Below, in pieces: positions 17,966-27,104 of a stretch of 64,000 bases of DNA (positions are counted from its first letter, which is position 1; each line of letters starts with the position of its first letter). A program made the translations under genes and the position numbers. This stretch comes from Actinomyces slackii (GTDB lineage Bacteria; Actinomycetota; Actinomycetes; Actinomycetales; Actinomycetaceae). The stretch is from positions 2,170,001 through 2,234,000 of the forward strand of contig NZ_LR134363.1 in the NCBI RefSeq assembly GCF_900637295.1, read 5' to 3'. The notes beneath the pieces were generated by a model, which worked only from the letters and a program-made list of their open reading frames with translations, searched no databases and was not told where the DNA came from.

Positions 17966-19117
17966 ATGACGAGTGCTGAGAACCTGGTGGCGCTGCGGCG
18001 CCGCTCCAGCGAGAAGTGGACGACCTACCCCGATCATGTCCTACCGATGTTCGTCGCCGAGATGGACTTCGGCCTGGCCCCGGGGATCGCGTCGGCCCTG
18101 CACCAGGCGATCGAGATCGGCGACACCGGGTACGTCAACCCTCATGACACCGGCGCCGCCCGGGCTTTCGCCTCCTACGCGCGCGAGGCCTGGGATTGGG
18201 AGGTCGATCCCGCTGCCATTGGCTACACCACTGATGTGAGCGTCGTCATCGTCGAATCGCTGCGTCGACTCATCGCCCCCGGTGAGGGGGTCATCATCAA
18301 CTCACCGGTCTACCCGCCGTTCTTCGATCTGGTCCCCGAGGCGGGAGGGACCGTCGTCGATGTCCCCCTGCTCGACGACGGCGAGTCCTACGCCCTGGAT
18401 TTGGCGGGAATCGACCGTGCACTGGCCGATGGCGCCCGCGCCGTGCTGCTGTGCAGCCCCCACAACCCGGTGGGGCTCGTGCACTCGCGCCAGCAACTCG
18501 ATGACCTGTCCAGGATCGTCGCCCACCATGGTGCGGTGGTCGTCTCCGATGAGATCCACGCCCCGCTGACTCACCGGGGGCGCGCCTTCACCCCTTACCT
18601 CGCCGTCAGTGATGAGGCGCGCGAGCATGGCATCTCGGCGCAGTCGGCGAGCAAGGCCTTCAATCTCGCAGGGCTCAAATGCGCCATGTTCGTCGCCGCA
18701 TCCGAGCGCATGAACGGCCTCATCGCCTCCCTGCCCGAAGAGGTGAGCTTCAGGACTGGTCTGCTCGGACTTATCGCTACTCGTGAAGGCTTCGCCGGCT
18801 CACGCCCCTGGCTGGAGTCGACGGTCCGCACCATCGAGGACAACATCGCCCTGCTCGATGAGCACCTGGCCGACAAACTGCCGCAGGTGCGACGGCGGTC
18901 CTCGAACGCCACCTACTTGGCCTGGCTCGACATGAGCGCCCTGGGCTGGGGAGAGGACCCGGCCGCCCACATTCTTGAGCATGCGCATGTGGCGCTGGGC
19001 AGCGGCCCCGCCTTCGGTCCCCCTGGGCATGGGTATGCGCGGATGAACCTGGCCTGCGCGTCCGAGATCATCATTGAGGCGGTCGACAGGATCGCTCGTT
19101 GCGCCGATCAGCGGTGA
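17966..19117 (+). CDS. patB: PatB/MalY-type aminotransferase (C-S lyase)
   Basis: This is a PLP-dependent fold-type I enzyme of 383 residues of the MalY/PatB group, typically cystathionine beta-lyases. Visible motifs are FVAEMDFGLAPGI at the N terminus, SPHNPVG near residue 168, SDEIHAPL near 193 and the PLP lysine motif SASKAFNLAG with Lys230. The ATG at 17966 follows AGGAGG by four bases. The gene is monocistronic on the plus strand and convergent with the next aminotransferase. Role in methionine or sulfur metabolism is inferred from the family. Confidence 0.85.
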   Translation: MTSAENLVALRRRSSEKWTTYPDHVLPMFVAEMDFGLAPGIASALHQAIEIGDTGYVNPHDTGAARAFASYAREAWDWEVDPAAIGYTTDVSVVIVESLRRLIAPGEGVIINSPVYPPFFDLVPEAGGTVVDVPLLDDGESYALDLAGIDRALADGARAVLLCSPHNPVGLVHSRQQLDDLSRIVAHHGAVVVSDEIHAPLTHRGRAFTPYLAVSDEAREHGISAQSASKAFNLAGLKCAMFVAASERMNGLIASLPEEVSFRTGLLGLIATREGFAGSRPWLESTVRTIEDNIALLDEHLADKLPQVRRRSSNATYLAWLDMSALGWGEDPAAHILEHAHVALGSGPAFGPPGHGYARMNLACASEIIIEAVDRIARCADQR

Positions 19118-19173
19118 GCCTGAACTCCCGGCCCATGCGTCGGGCGAGTCGTGAGTCTCAGCGGCCTGCCGGG

Positions 19174-20352
19174 CTAGGAGCCGCTGCGGTTCAAGAACGC
19201 GCCCAGGCGCTCCAGGCCCTCGGTGATCTCCTCGCGGGAGGCCGCGTAGGACAGGCGCACGTGGGTCTCGCCGGTGGCCGTCCCGAAGTCGCGTCCCGGC
19301 GTGAGAGCCACATGCGCCTCATCGAGTGCGCGCATGCAGAACTCCCAGGAGGACATGCCGGTGGAGGAGACATCGAAGTAGATGTAGAAGGCGCCGTCGG
19401 GCAGCACCGGAACCTCAAGGCCCAGGCGCTTAAGTCCGGTCAGGGCGATGTTCCGGCGGGCCAACAGCTCGATGCGCCGCTGCTCGCACACCTCCAAAGA
19501 CTCCGCGGTAAAGGCGGCCTGCGCCGCCAATTGCGTGGGCGTGGAGGCGCACAGGAAGAAGTTGACCGCCAGGTTCTGCGCGGCCTCGACCAGGGCGTCG
19601 GGCAGGACCACCCAGCCCAGGCGCCATCCCGTCATGCCGAACTGCTTGGAGAAGGAGGACACGACGATGGCCTCGGGATCGGCCTCCAGCGCCGTGCGCG
19701 CTGGCCGGCCCTCGACATCCGGGTCGGCCAGCGCCAAGTAGATCTCGTCGACGATCCGCCACGCCTGGCGGTCGCGGGCGGTCTGGCACAGGCGAGTCAG
19801 CTCATCGAAGGGGATCGTGGTCCCCGTTGGATTGGAGGGCGTGGCCAGCATGACCGAGCGCGTCGCCGGGGTCCATGCCCGCTCCATGATCCGCACATCG
19901 AGCTGATAGCGCGATGCCGCCGTGGTCGGGGCGAGCACAGCGCGCCCGCCGAAGGTCTCGATGAGCGCACGGTTGCAGGGGTAGCACGGGTCGGCGAGGA
20001 CGACGTCGTCCCCCGGCTCGGTGGTCAGGGCGGTGACCAGCAGCAGGCCGGCAGATGCCCCCGAGGTCACCAGCACGCGATCCGGGGTGACCTCCACGCC
20101 CAGGTGGTCGCGGTAGTAGCTCGCGATGTCCTGGCGCAGGTCGGGAAGTCCCGCCGCGGGCGTGTAGGGCAGGTCGCGTCCGTCCATGACGGCCCGCTCG
20201 GCCTCCCGCACGGCCGGGGGAGCCCCGAAGGAGGGCTCGCCCAGGCTCAACTTGGCCACATGATGGCCCTGGGCCTCGATCTCCCGGGCGCGAGCGCCGA
20301 TGCTCATGGCGTGGAAGGGCTGGGCGGACAGGGCGCGCTGGGCGATCTTCAT
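19174..20352 (-). CDS. Class I aminotransferase
   Basis: This is a PLP-dependent aspartate/aromatic-type aminotransferase of 392 residues. It has LSLGEPSFGAPPAV, PYTPAAGLPDLR, ATPSNPTGT, VDEIYLAL and the PLP-lysine motif SFSKQFGMTGWRLG. The frame stays open about 22 codons upstream, but the ATG at 20352 gives the usual length and follows GGAAG. The amino acid substrate is not clear. It is the last core-type gene before the mobile-element region. Confidence 0.85.
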   Translation of the reverse strand: MKIAQRALSAQPFHAMSIGARAREIEAQGHHVAKLSLGEPSFGAPPAVREAERAVMDGRDLPYTPAAGLPDLRQDIASYYRDHLGVEVTPDRVLVTSGASAGLLLVTALTTEPGDDVVLADPCYPCNRALIETFGGRAVLAPTTAASRYQLDVRIMERAWTPATRSVMLATPSNPTGTTIPFDELTRLCQTARDRQAWRIVDEIYLALADPDVEGRPARTALEADPEAIVVSSFSKQFGMTGWRLGWVVLPDALVEAAQNLAVNFFLCASTPTQLAAQAAFTAESLEVCEQRRIELLARRNIALTGLKRLGLEVPVLPDGAFYIYFDVSSTGMSSWEFCMRALDEAHVALTPGRDFGTATGETHVRLSYAASREEITEGLERLGAFLNRSGS

Positions 20353-20474
20353 GACACTGCTTCCATGGAGGAGGACCGGGAGCCTGGTGGCGCCCTCGAC
20401 CACAGGGTAGATCCACAATGAGCCTTTTCCATTAGGCTGTGCTCCCGGAGTAGATGGTGGCCAGGCGTCACAGC

Positions 20475-20893
20475 GCCTGGACGCTCAGGCACGGGGCGTG
20501 GTGCTCGCCTGAGTAGTTGGACTTGGTCATGGCGTTCCCGTTGCCGGGCCTGTTGCTGGCGGAGATCGGGGTGCCGTCGGTGAGCAGCAGGCTGCCTTGG
20601 GCTACGGCCTGGGTAAGGCTGGTACCGCTCATGGACAGCACATGGCTCAGCAGGGGTACCATGCGACGCTAGATCCCCGAGCCGGTGGACTCCCGGGAGG
20701 CGAGCACCGAGCATGCCCTGGATCCCGCCGATAGGTTCATCGAAGTCATCTCCAGACAGCCCCGTAGTAGACTGGTAACGCATCGGCCGCCTCCGCGAGA
20801 GAATCGAGTGTGGTAACCCAATTCTCTCGTCAGACGACCGACGCGTCCCTAATAACACACCAAAAACTTAACTCCCCATAGATAACCATCCTT
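20475..20893 (-). pseudogene. Decayed IS5-like transposase and right end
   Basis: This is a remnant of the same element found intact at 25061-25967. The N-terminal residues (YQSTTGL) and a central part (AVAQGSLLLTDGTPI, NYSGEHH) remain in different frames. The helix-turn-helix section and the whole C terminus are deleted. The right-end sequence near 20870-20893 still resembles the inverted repeat of the intact copy. It lies between the aminotransferase and the lipoprotein gene and fills what would otherwise be a 550-base gap. Confidence 0.75.
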
Positions 20894-20905
20894 AGAGGAG
20901 AAGTC

Positions 20906-21793
20906 ATGTTCTCTCGTTCGCAATTGCGCGACAACATCGTCGTTGGAATGCTGGCAACTGCGCTCATCGTTTTTCCTGTGAGTGCGTGCGGCAAAAGTGA
21001 AGCAGTGCCGCAGGTGCAGCCGCCGCTGTCATCATCTAAGTTTGACGATCATGACTATTTAGAGGTTGCTGCCCTGTTTCAGGAGGCCGGCTTCACCAAT
21101 GTGAAGATGGAGCCTATTCCCGATCTAGTTCTCGGCTGGTTGGTAGAGGATGGAGAGGTAGAGGAGATCTCAATCGGAGGGGATACCGAATTCACTACCG
21201 GAGAGCGTTTCGACCCTTCTGTTCCGGTGATCATTCGCTATCACACCTTCCCCGAGGACGCAAGTCCTTCGCCCATGCCTGAGGGATCTGCGACTGCGTC
21301 GCCTCTGCCAGCGACCGTGTCGCCTACTCCCATGACAGTATCACCAAGTGTTTCCCCTGTCCCGAAGGCGCCTCAGACCACCGGTCCCGCTCCGACAACA
21401 ACGACCGCGACTTTGACCGCGGAGAACAACGAAGACCTCGCTGTTCTTCTAATGCTAAAGGACCCGTTCGATCCGTCGGTGGCCAGTTTTGCGGCAACAT
21501 ACAAGAACCAGGTCATCGAGTTTGATGGATGCGTGGTCGCGGTAGCTCAACATGGCTCTACCAAGACTCGCTTTGACTACCTGCTCTCTGCGGGAGACTA
21601 CGATCCAGACAGCGCCTCGGGTCCATCATTCCAGTTCTCCGACATCAACTATTACGATTTTCGTTTTCCTTCAGAGACTGCTCCTGAGTCCGTTCCCGTT
21701 GGCGCCAATCTGCACTTCGTCGCTAAAGTTGGTCAATACGATCCGGCGACTGGCCTATTCCAACTTGATCCGATCGCAACGACTGTGCGGTGA
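20906..21793 (+). CDS. DUF4839-type lipoprotein
   Basis: This is a predicted surface lipoprotein of 295 residues. The signal peptide ends in a lipobox VSAC (Cys28). A PASTA-like region (LFQEAGFTNVKMEPI ... GWLVEDGEVEEISIGGD) spans about residues 45-112. A Ser/Thr/Pro-rich linker follows at about 115-165, then a C-terminal domain (MLKDPFDPSVASFAATYKNQ) resembling DUF4839. The start follows GAGGAG. Codon use is clearly more AT-rich than the upstream core genes, which fits transfer with the surrounding mobile elements. The function is unknown. Confidence 0.7.
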   Translation: MFSRSQLRDNIVVGMLATALIVFPVSACGKSEAVPQVQPPLSSSKFDDHDYLEVAALFQEAGFTNVKMEPIPDLVLGWLVEDGEVEEISIGGDTEFTTGERFDPSVPVIIRYHTFPEDASPSPMPEGSATASPLPATVSPTPMTVSPSVSPVPKAPQTTGPAPTTTTATLTAENNEDLAVLLMLKDPFDPSVASFAATYKNQVIEFDGCVVAVAQHGSTKTRFDYLLSAGDYDPDSASGPSFQFSDINYYDFRFPSETAPESVPVGANLHFVAKVGQYDPATGLFQLDPIATTVR

Positions 21794-21878
21794 TTCGATT
21801 TCTGTAGTTGATGGCAGCGACAATTTTGTGTTCTTCGCGCTGAGGGGGATGGGAGTTTTCCTGGATTTTCCGGTGTGA

Positions 21879-22131
21879 ATGAAGCAGCCCGAGTGCACGT
21901 TCCGTGCCACCCTGACCGAGATGGTCGAGGAAGAAGTGGAGGCGCTGTATCGGCGGATTCGGCTGCATCCTGGCTGTCGTGGGGAGCTGGAGCAGGCCCT
22001 GCGCCACCGGCTCGAGCTCATGGTTCAGGACACCCAGCAGCAGTTGGCTCAGTTGACCGCTACCCGGCAGAGGCTGGTTCATCAGTGGGACAAGCTCCTC
22101 CAGGCCCATTACGAGGATGCCATCCCGCTCG
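21879..22131 (+). pseudogene. C-terminal fragment of a large serine recombinase
   Basis: About 84 residues (VEEEVEALYRRIRL ... LLQAHYEDAIPL) resemble the coiled-coil C-terminal region of large serine recombinases. The catalytic domain is absent upstream, and the frame is cut at 22132 by the end of an inserted IS3-type sequence. It is probably the remains of the integrase of a mobile element. Confidence 0.6.
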
Positions 22132-22401
22132 TGGTTTGCTTCAGCGTTCGTGTCCGGTTTTGGGTCTGGGATCAAGCAACATCGGTACGGTCTTGATGAG
22201 GCCTTCAGGAGGGGGCGCGATGAGCAACAACGGGAGCTCGGTACCGAGGAAGCGGCGACCGAAGAAGGTGCTGTCGCCATCGGCGAAGTACGAGATCTGG
22301 CTACGGCTGGTCCGCGGTGAGGTCACGATCTCACAGGCCGCGAGCCAGGCCGAGGTGGACCGGTCTACGATCATTCGCCTGCGACAGGTCGCCAAGGACG
22401 G
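22132..22401 (+). mobile_element. Left-end fragment of IS3-type element
   Basis: This carries the left terminal repeat and the first part of orfA (from the ATG at 22220) of the element that is intact at 22983-24552. It breaks after the codons for AKDG and joins the inverted right end of a second copy. Confidence 0.85.
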
Positions 22402-22982
22402 GGTGAGGTGTTTCAGCGTTAATGTCCGCTTTGGGCGGTTGGATCAGACCACATCGGGGTGGTCGTGGTTGGGTTGATTGTCTCGTTGGTTGCGGTGGTA
22501 GGCAAGCCGGTCTTGGGCGGCTCGTCTCAGGCCGTCCTGGCGGGCCTGGCGGATGGCCTGGCCGCGACCGGTGTGCTCGTCGTGGGGTGTGACGTAGCCG
22601 ATGCCGGAGTGCAGACGGGCGGTGTTGTACTCGGTGCGCACAGTGTCGAGCTCGGCTCGAAGGATGGCGGGATCGGTGATGGCCAGCAGGTGAGGCCACT
22701 CGTGCTTGAGCGTGCCGTTGAGAGACTCGATCCACGCTTGGTCACTCGGGGTGGCCGGGCGGCCGAAATGCTGGGCGATAGCGACCATGGCCATGAACTT
22801 GCGGGTGTTCGCCGAGATCATCTGCGAGCCGTTGTCCGACACCGCCAGCAGGATCGGGGTCAGTTCCTCGTCCCCGTCAGGGTCTGTGGCCTCATCCAGC
22901 GCGTCGGCCCGCTCCAGGGCGGCCTCCAGCAGTCCCTCGGCATCCAAGGCCTGTTCAAAAGCCAGCCGGACCTGGGTGTGGG
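22402..22982 (-). mobile_element. Inverted right-end fragment of IS3-type element
   Basis: This holds the right terminal repeat and the C-terminal half of orfB in reverse orientation, from the end back to the codons for THTQVRLAFEQ. It still reads the second catalytic Asp (VSDNGSQM) and the Glu (AWIESLNGTLKHE) but lacks the N-terminal half. It abuts the left end of the intact copy at 22983. Confidence 0.85.
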
Positions 22983-23070
22983 TGGTTTGCTTCAGCGTTC
23001 GTGTCCGGTTTTGGGTCTGGGATCAAGCAACATCGGTACGGTCTTGATGAGGCCTTCAGGAGGGGGCGCG

Positions 23071-23415
23071 ATGAGCAACAACGGGAGCTCGGTACCGAGG
23101 AAGCGGCGACCGAAGAAGGTGCTGTCGCCATCGGCGAAGTACGAGATCTGGCTACGGCTGGTCCGCGGTGAGGTCACGATCTCACAGGCCGCGAGCCAGG
23201 CCGAGGTGGACCGGTCTACGATCATTCGCCTGCGACAGGTCGCCAAGGACGGGGCGTTGACGGCCTTGGCGGCCTCGAAGCCCGGGGCTCGGGGCAAGCC
23301 GGCCCGGGACGTGGAACTGGAGCAGGCTCACGCCGAGATCGAACGTCTGAGCGAAGCGGTTAAGGAACTAGCGGTCAAGCTGACGGTGCTGGAGAAAAAA
23401 GGGGGCTCGGAATGA
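23071..23415 (+). CDS. IS3-type OrfA (helix-turn-helix)
   Basis: This is a 114-residue DNA-binding subunit of the transposase. The helix-turn-helix region reads VTISQAASQAEVDRSTIIRL at about residues 35-55, and a C-terminal leucine-rich coiled coil (VELEQAHAEIERLSEAVKEL) follows. The start ATG is preceded by AGGAGGGGG. It overlaps orfB by four bases. Confidence 0.85.
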   Translation: MSNNGSSVPRKRRPKKVLSPSAKYEIWLRLVRGEVTISQAASQAEVDRSTIIRLRQVAKDGALTALAASKPGARGKPARDVELEQAHAEIERLSEAVKELAVKLTVLEKKGGSE

Positions 23416-24512
23416 GTGTCGGGGCCCCGGTCCCCGCCCGGGTCGACGCGCGCGTCAAGCAGGGACTGCTGGAGGCGGTGGACTACGCCACCGGCCAGGG
23501 ATGGGCTGTATCCAAGACCTGCGAGGTCCTGGGATTGGATGTGCGCCGGGCCCGCCGATGGAGGCGCCGGTGGCGGGTCAACACCGAGACCGGGCTGGTC
23601 GATGCCCGTCCCGGCGCATCGGTCAACGCGCTGACGCCCTGTGAGGTCGAGGCGATCTTGGAGGCCTTCGAAGCCTTCGGGGACAAGGATTTCTCCCACC
23701 GCCGGCTGACTCACCGAGGCTCCTATAACGGGCTGTTCTGGGTTGGCCCCTCCACGGTGCGCCGGGTGCTCAACGACCACGGCCTGAGGTTTCGTCACCC
23801 GCCGAGACCGTCGGGATCCAGGCGTCGTCCGTTCCCCGATTGGGCGACCTACACCCCCAACTCGATCTGGATCTACGACTCCACCCATTTCACCGCCTGC
23901 GGCATGACCGTGCTGATTATCGAGGACCTGGTGTCACGCAAGTGGATCACCCACGTCGTCTCATCTGAGGAGACCCACACCCAGGTCCGGCTGGCTTTTG
24001 AACAGGCCTTGGATGCCGAGGGACTGCTGGAGGCCGCCCTGGAGCGGGCCGACGCGCTGGATGAGGCCACAGACCCTGACGGGGACGAGGAACTGACCCC
24101 GATCCTGCTGGCGGTGTCGGACAACGGCTCGCAGATGATCTCGGCGAACACCCGCAAGTTCATGGCCATGGTCGCTATCGCCCAGCATTTCGGCCGCCCG
24201 GCCACCCCGAGTGACCAAGCGTGGATCGAGTCTCTCAACGGCACGCTCAAGCACGAGTGGCCTCACCTGCTGGCCATCACCGATCCCGCCATCCTTCGAG
24301 CCGAGCTCGACACTGTGCGCACCGAGTACAACACCGCCCGTCTGCACTCCGGCATCGGCTACGTCACACCCCACGACGAGCACACCGGTCGCGGCCAGGC
24401 CATCCGCCAGGCCCGCCAGGACGGCCTGAGACGAGCCGCCCAAGACCGGCTTGCCTACCACCGCAACCAACGAGACAATCAACCCAACCACGACCACCCC
24501 GATGTGGTCTGA
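23412..24512 (+). CDS. IS3-type OrfB (DDE transposase)
   Basis: This is the catalytic integrase-core subunit of 366 residues. The DDE triad is visible as IYDSTHF, VSDNGSQM and AWIESLNGTLKHE. An HTH-like N-terminal region (GWAVSKTCEVLGLDVRRARR) precedes it. It appears complete and could still be active. Its C-terminal half is duplicated in reverse at 22402-22982. Confidence 0.88.
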   Translation: MSVGAPVPARVDARVKQGLLEAVDYATGQGWAVSKTCEVLGLDVRRARRWRRRWRVNTETGLVDARPGASVNALTPCEVEAILEAFEAFGDKDFSHRRLTHRGSYNGLFWVGPSTVRRVLNDHGLRFRHPPRPSGSRRRPFPDWATYTPNSIWIYDSTHFTACGMTVLIIEDLVSRKWITHVVSSEETHTQVRLAFEQALDAEGLLEAALERADALDEATDPDGDEELTPILLAVSDNGSQMISANTRKFMAMVAIAQHFGRPATPSDQAWIESLNGTLKHEWPHLLAITDPAILRAELDTVRTEYNTARLHSGIGYVTPHDEHTGRGQAIRQARQDGLRRAAQDRLAYHRNQRDNQPNHDHPDVV

Positions 24513-24824
24513 TCCAACCGCCCAAAGCGGACATTAACGCTGAAACACCTCACCCCGTCCTTGGCGACCTGTCGCAGGCGAATGATCGTAGACCGGTCCA
24601 CCTCGGCCTGGCTCGCGGCCTGTGAGATCGTGACCTCACCGCGGACCAGCCGTAGCCAGATCTCGTACTTCGCCGATGGCGACAGCACCTTCTTCGGTCG
24701 CCGCTTCCTCGGTACCGAGCTCCCGTTGTTGCTCATCGCGCCCCCTCCTGAAGGCCTCATCAAGACCGTACCGATGTTGCTTGATCCCAGACCCAAAACC
24801 GGACACGAACGCTGAAGCAAACCA
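23974..24824. repeat. Right arm of the 851-bp inverted repeat
   Basis: This is the reverse complement of 22132-22982. It contains the end of orfB, the right terminal repeat of the intact element, and the inverted left-end fragment that follows. Confidence 0.85.
24553..24824 (-). mobile_element. Inverted left-end fragment of IS3-type element
   Basis: This is the reverse of the left terminal repeat and orfA N terminus, broken at the same AKDG codons as the fragment at 22132-22401. The identical junction on both sides argues for an inverted duplication rather than two separate insertions. Confidence 0.85.
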
Positions 24825-24862
24825 AACTCGCCAAGGAGGTCGGATCATGAGAGGGGTTAAGC

Positions 24863-25051
24863 ATGTCGGACGGTGGCGGGATGCACTCGCTCGCGGTGAG
24901 GTTCTGGAGGAGTCGCCTGTACCTGTTCGGCGGCGTCGTGCTGCTGGTCTGGACGGTGGAGCTGGCCTGGCGCTACCGGTGGGCGGTCGCGGTGGCAGGC
25001 GTTGTCGCCGGCGCCGTGGCCGGGGCGCGCTGGTGCCTGCGGCGCTGGTGA
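24863..25051 (+). CDS. Small two-helix membrane protein
   Basis: This 62-residue protein has a basic N terminus and two hydrophobic segments (LYLFGGVVLLVWTVELAW and AVAVAGVVAGAVAGA) and ends in RRW. Upstream lies AAGGAGGTCGG, although an out-of-frame ATG at 24847 is closer to it. Its stop falls exactly where the IS5-like element is inserted. Together with the next small gene it looks like cargo of a conjugative or integrative element. The function is unknown. Confidence 0.45.
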   Translation: MSDGGGMHSLAVRFWRSRLYLFGGVVLLVWTVELAWRYRWAVAVAGVVAGAVAGARWCLRRW

Positions 25052-25060
25052 AGCGGAGTA

Positions 25061-25967
25061 AGGGTGTTATTCATGTGGGTGTTACCAGCCTGTTCTGTAG
25101 AGTTCGAGTTTGGTGATCAGGGTGATGATGCTGGGGAGCTCTGCCAGGCGGTGGCGGTAGCCGGTGGATAGGATTTTCCATTTCTTCAGCGTGGCGATGG
25201 TGTGCTCGATGGCGGCGCGCGTGGATGACACGGCTGTGTTGAACTCTTTCTCCCATTCCAGACGTTCCCTGCCCGGTGTCTTCTTGATGGGGGTCAGTGC
25301 GCCATGAGCGGTGTAGGCGGTATCGGCGATCCAATCGGCGCCGGTGAGGATCGTGTCCCAGCCGCACAGGCTCAAGGCGGCGCTGTCGTGGCGTGAGCCG
25401 GGCACCGGGTCCGAGACCGCCACGAGGGTGGCGTCGGTGGTGGCGGCGACCTGGACATTCAGGCACTGGGCGTGGTGCTTGCCCGAGTAGTTGGCCTTTT
25501 CGACTTGCTTGTCGGCTGCGGGCCTGTTGCCAGTGGGGATCGGCGTGCCATCAACGAGCAGCAGGCTGCCCTGGGCCACTGCCTGGGACAGGCAGATCCC
25601 ACTCATGGCCAGCACGTGGGTGGCCAGGGGGACAATGCGTCTCCAGATCCTGGAGACGGTGGGCTGGGAGATGCCGCACATGTCGGCGGCCAGGGCCTGG
25701 GAGATGTTATGGCGCGCCAGAATCAAGGTCAGCTCCACCTGCTGCCTGAGTCCCAGGCGGTAGCCCAATAGACTCTGGCCCCGAGATTCGAGCACCTCAC
25801 CGATGCGCCCGACAAGCTCATCGATATCCTCATCGCACAGCCCCGTGGTAGACTCGTAATGCATCGGCCGCCTCCCCAAGAGAATCGAGTGTGGTAACCC
25901 AACTCTCTCCCCGAGACGGCCGATGCACCAACTAACGACACGAACCAATCCCCATGAATAACACCCT
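25061..25967 (-). mobile_element. IS5-like insertion sequence
   Basis: A perfect 15-base inverted repeat (AGGGTGTTATTCATG at 25061-25075, reverse complement at 25953-25967) encloses one transposase gene. The 8-base direct repeat AAGCGGAG flanks the element at 25051-25058 and 25968-25975, with two extra bases on the left, and looks like a target-site duplication. Confidence 0.8.
25082..25864 (-). CDS. IS5-like DDE transposase
   Basis: This is a 260-residue transposase. The HTH region (ISQALAADMCGISQPTVSRI) lies near residues 50-70. The catalytic triad is probably LLVDGTPI, VSDPVPGSRHDSAAL and AAIEHTIATLKKW. The ATG at 25864 is chosen because the decayed copy at 20475-20893 starts at the equivalent codon. 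It fills nearly all of the element. Confidence 0.85.
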   Translation of the reverse strand: MHYESTTGLCDEDIDELVGRIGEVLESRGQSLLGYRLGLRQQVELTLILARHNISQALAADMCGISQPTVSRIWRRIVPLATHVLAMSGICLSQAVAQGSLLLVDGTPIPTGNRPAADKQVEKANYSGKHHAQCLNVQVAATTDATLVAVSDPVPGSRHDSAALSLCGWDTILTGADWIADTAYTAHGALTPIKKTPGRERLEWEKEFNTAVSSTRAAIEHTIATLKKWKILSTGYRHRLAELPSIITLITKLELYRTGW

Positions 25968-25984
25968 AAGCGGAGGCGAGTGTC

Positions 25985-26193
25985 ATGAGGTACAGGAATC
26001 GAGGCGCTTGTCGGCCGCGTTACCGAGCGGTGGCGTCATGGCGCCAGAAGATCGATGCTGAGGCGCTGGCTCGGGTGCTGCTGATGCTGGCGCTGCACCG
26101 AGCCGGACAGGCTGCCGGTACAGCGAGGTCCGGTCAGATCAACAAGACCGCCAAGTCGGCGAACGACGGCTCTATCGAGTCGGCTTGGACTGC
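25985..26193 (+). pseudogene. Small basic protein truncated by IS3 insertion
   Basis: About 70 residues (start MRYRNRGACRPRYR) follow a good ribosome-binding site (AGCGGAGGCGAG). The frame runs into the IS3 element at 26194, so the original C terminus is lost. Without the IS5-like insertion it would follow the small membrane-protein gene by only a few bases. No family was recognised. Confidence 0.4.
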
Positions 26194-26224
26194 TGGGTGT
26201 TTTTCGGACTGTGTGTTGTGTTGG

Positions 26225-27052
26225 TCAGGCTGCCTTCTTGTGGTCCAGGAGCTCGCGTTCCACCTCGTTAGGGGTGCGATATCCCAGAGAGGAATGCAGT
26301 CGGGTGTGATTGTAGACCAGCTCGATCCATGAGGCAATATCATTCATGGCCTTGCTCCGTGTGGGGTACACCATCCGGTGAACCCTCTCGTTCTTGAGTG
26401 TGGCATTGAAGGACTCCGCCCATGCATTGTCCCAGCACACCCCGGTCCTGCCCACCGACAGGCGAATACCGTAGGCGCCCAGGTGCTCAGCGAATTTCTC
26501 GGAGGTGTACTGCGACCCGCGGTCGGAGTGGAAGATCGTTGTTCCTCTCGTCGGCGGGCAGTTGCGCACCGCCATATCAATCGCCTGGCAGACAAGCTCA
26601 GTGCGCATGTGATCAGCCATGGCATAGCCAACAACCTTCTTCGTGGCGCAGTCCAGAACAGTGGCCAGGTAGACGAATCCCACCCAGGTGCGAATATAGG
26701 TGATGTCCCCGACCCACTTGGTTCCTGGCGTTGTGGCGGTGAAGTCCCGCTCCACCAGATCCGGGCGCCCCTCCAGGTCAGCCGCCGGGGTGGTGGTGCG
26801 GACCTTTCGGCGAGGTTGCGCGGCCACCAGACCGGCCTGACGCATGAGGCAGCGCACGGTGCCATGGTGCGTCACCACGCCCCGACGCCCCAGACGGGCA
26901 GTAATACGCCGGTAGCCGTAAGTGCCATCCGAGGCCTCGAACTCGGCCTTGATCATCGATGTCAGCTCTTCCCTTCTCATCGAGGTCGCCGATTGCGGCC
27001 GGTCCCGCCAGAAGTAGTAACCCGATCGGGAGACCCTCGACCAGCGGCACAT
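26225..27052 (-). CDS. IS3-family OrfB transposase
   Basis: This integrase-core transposase has 275 residues from the ATG at 27052. The DDE residues are all present in WVGDITYI, FHSDRGSQYTS and AESFNATLKNE. Codons for the usual upstream residues (EGNYPISS) continue in frame before this ATG but connect to the preceding segment only after a frame change, so the natural N terminus is probably damaged. Confidence 0.82.
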   Translation of the reverse strand: MCRWSRVSRSGYYFWRDRPQSATSMRREELTSMIKAEFEASDGTYGYRRITARLGRRGVVTHHGTVRCLMRQAGLVAAQPRRKVRTTTPAADLEGRPDLVERDFTATTPGTKWVGDITYIRTWVGFVYLATVLDCATKKVVGYAMADHMRTELVCQAIDMAVRNCPPTRGTTIFHSDRGSQYTSEKFAEHLGAYGIRLSVGRTGVCWDNAWAESFNATLKNERVHRMVYPTRSKAMNDIASWIELVYNHTRLHSSLGYRTPNEVERELLDHKKAA

Positions 27053-27104
27053 CGAGGAGATCGGGTAGTTGCCTTCCTCGCGGCCCCGAGCTCGTAGCGC
27101 TGGC

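Larger units (their letters stand above)
22132..22982. repeat. Left arm of an 851-bp inverted repeat
   Basis: This segment is the reverse complement of 23974-24824 wherever I compared the two, including both outer ends and the orfA/right-end junction. The arms flank 991 bases of the intact insertion sequence. They could form a large hairpin and could be collapsed or inverted in an assembly. Confidence 0.85.
22983..24552 (+). mobile_element. Intact IS3-type insertion sequence
   Basis: This is a 1570-bp element with imperfect terminal inverted repeats of about 25 bases that begin with TG (shared core TTCAGCGTT). Its two genes overlap by ATGA, an arrangement typical of the IS3 group. It lies inside fragments of its own kind on both sides. 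Confidence 0.85.

Noticed and set aside
20349-20858. A 169-codon minus-strand frame as a real gene
   Set aside because: It mixes frames of a decayed IS5-like transposase with the 5' part of the aminotransferase gene, and it matches the intact element only in fragments.
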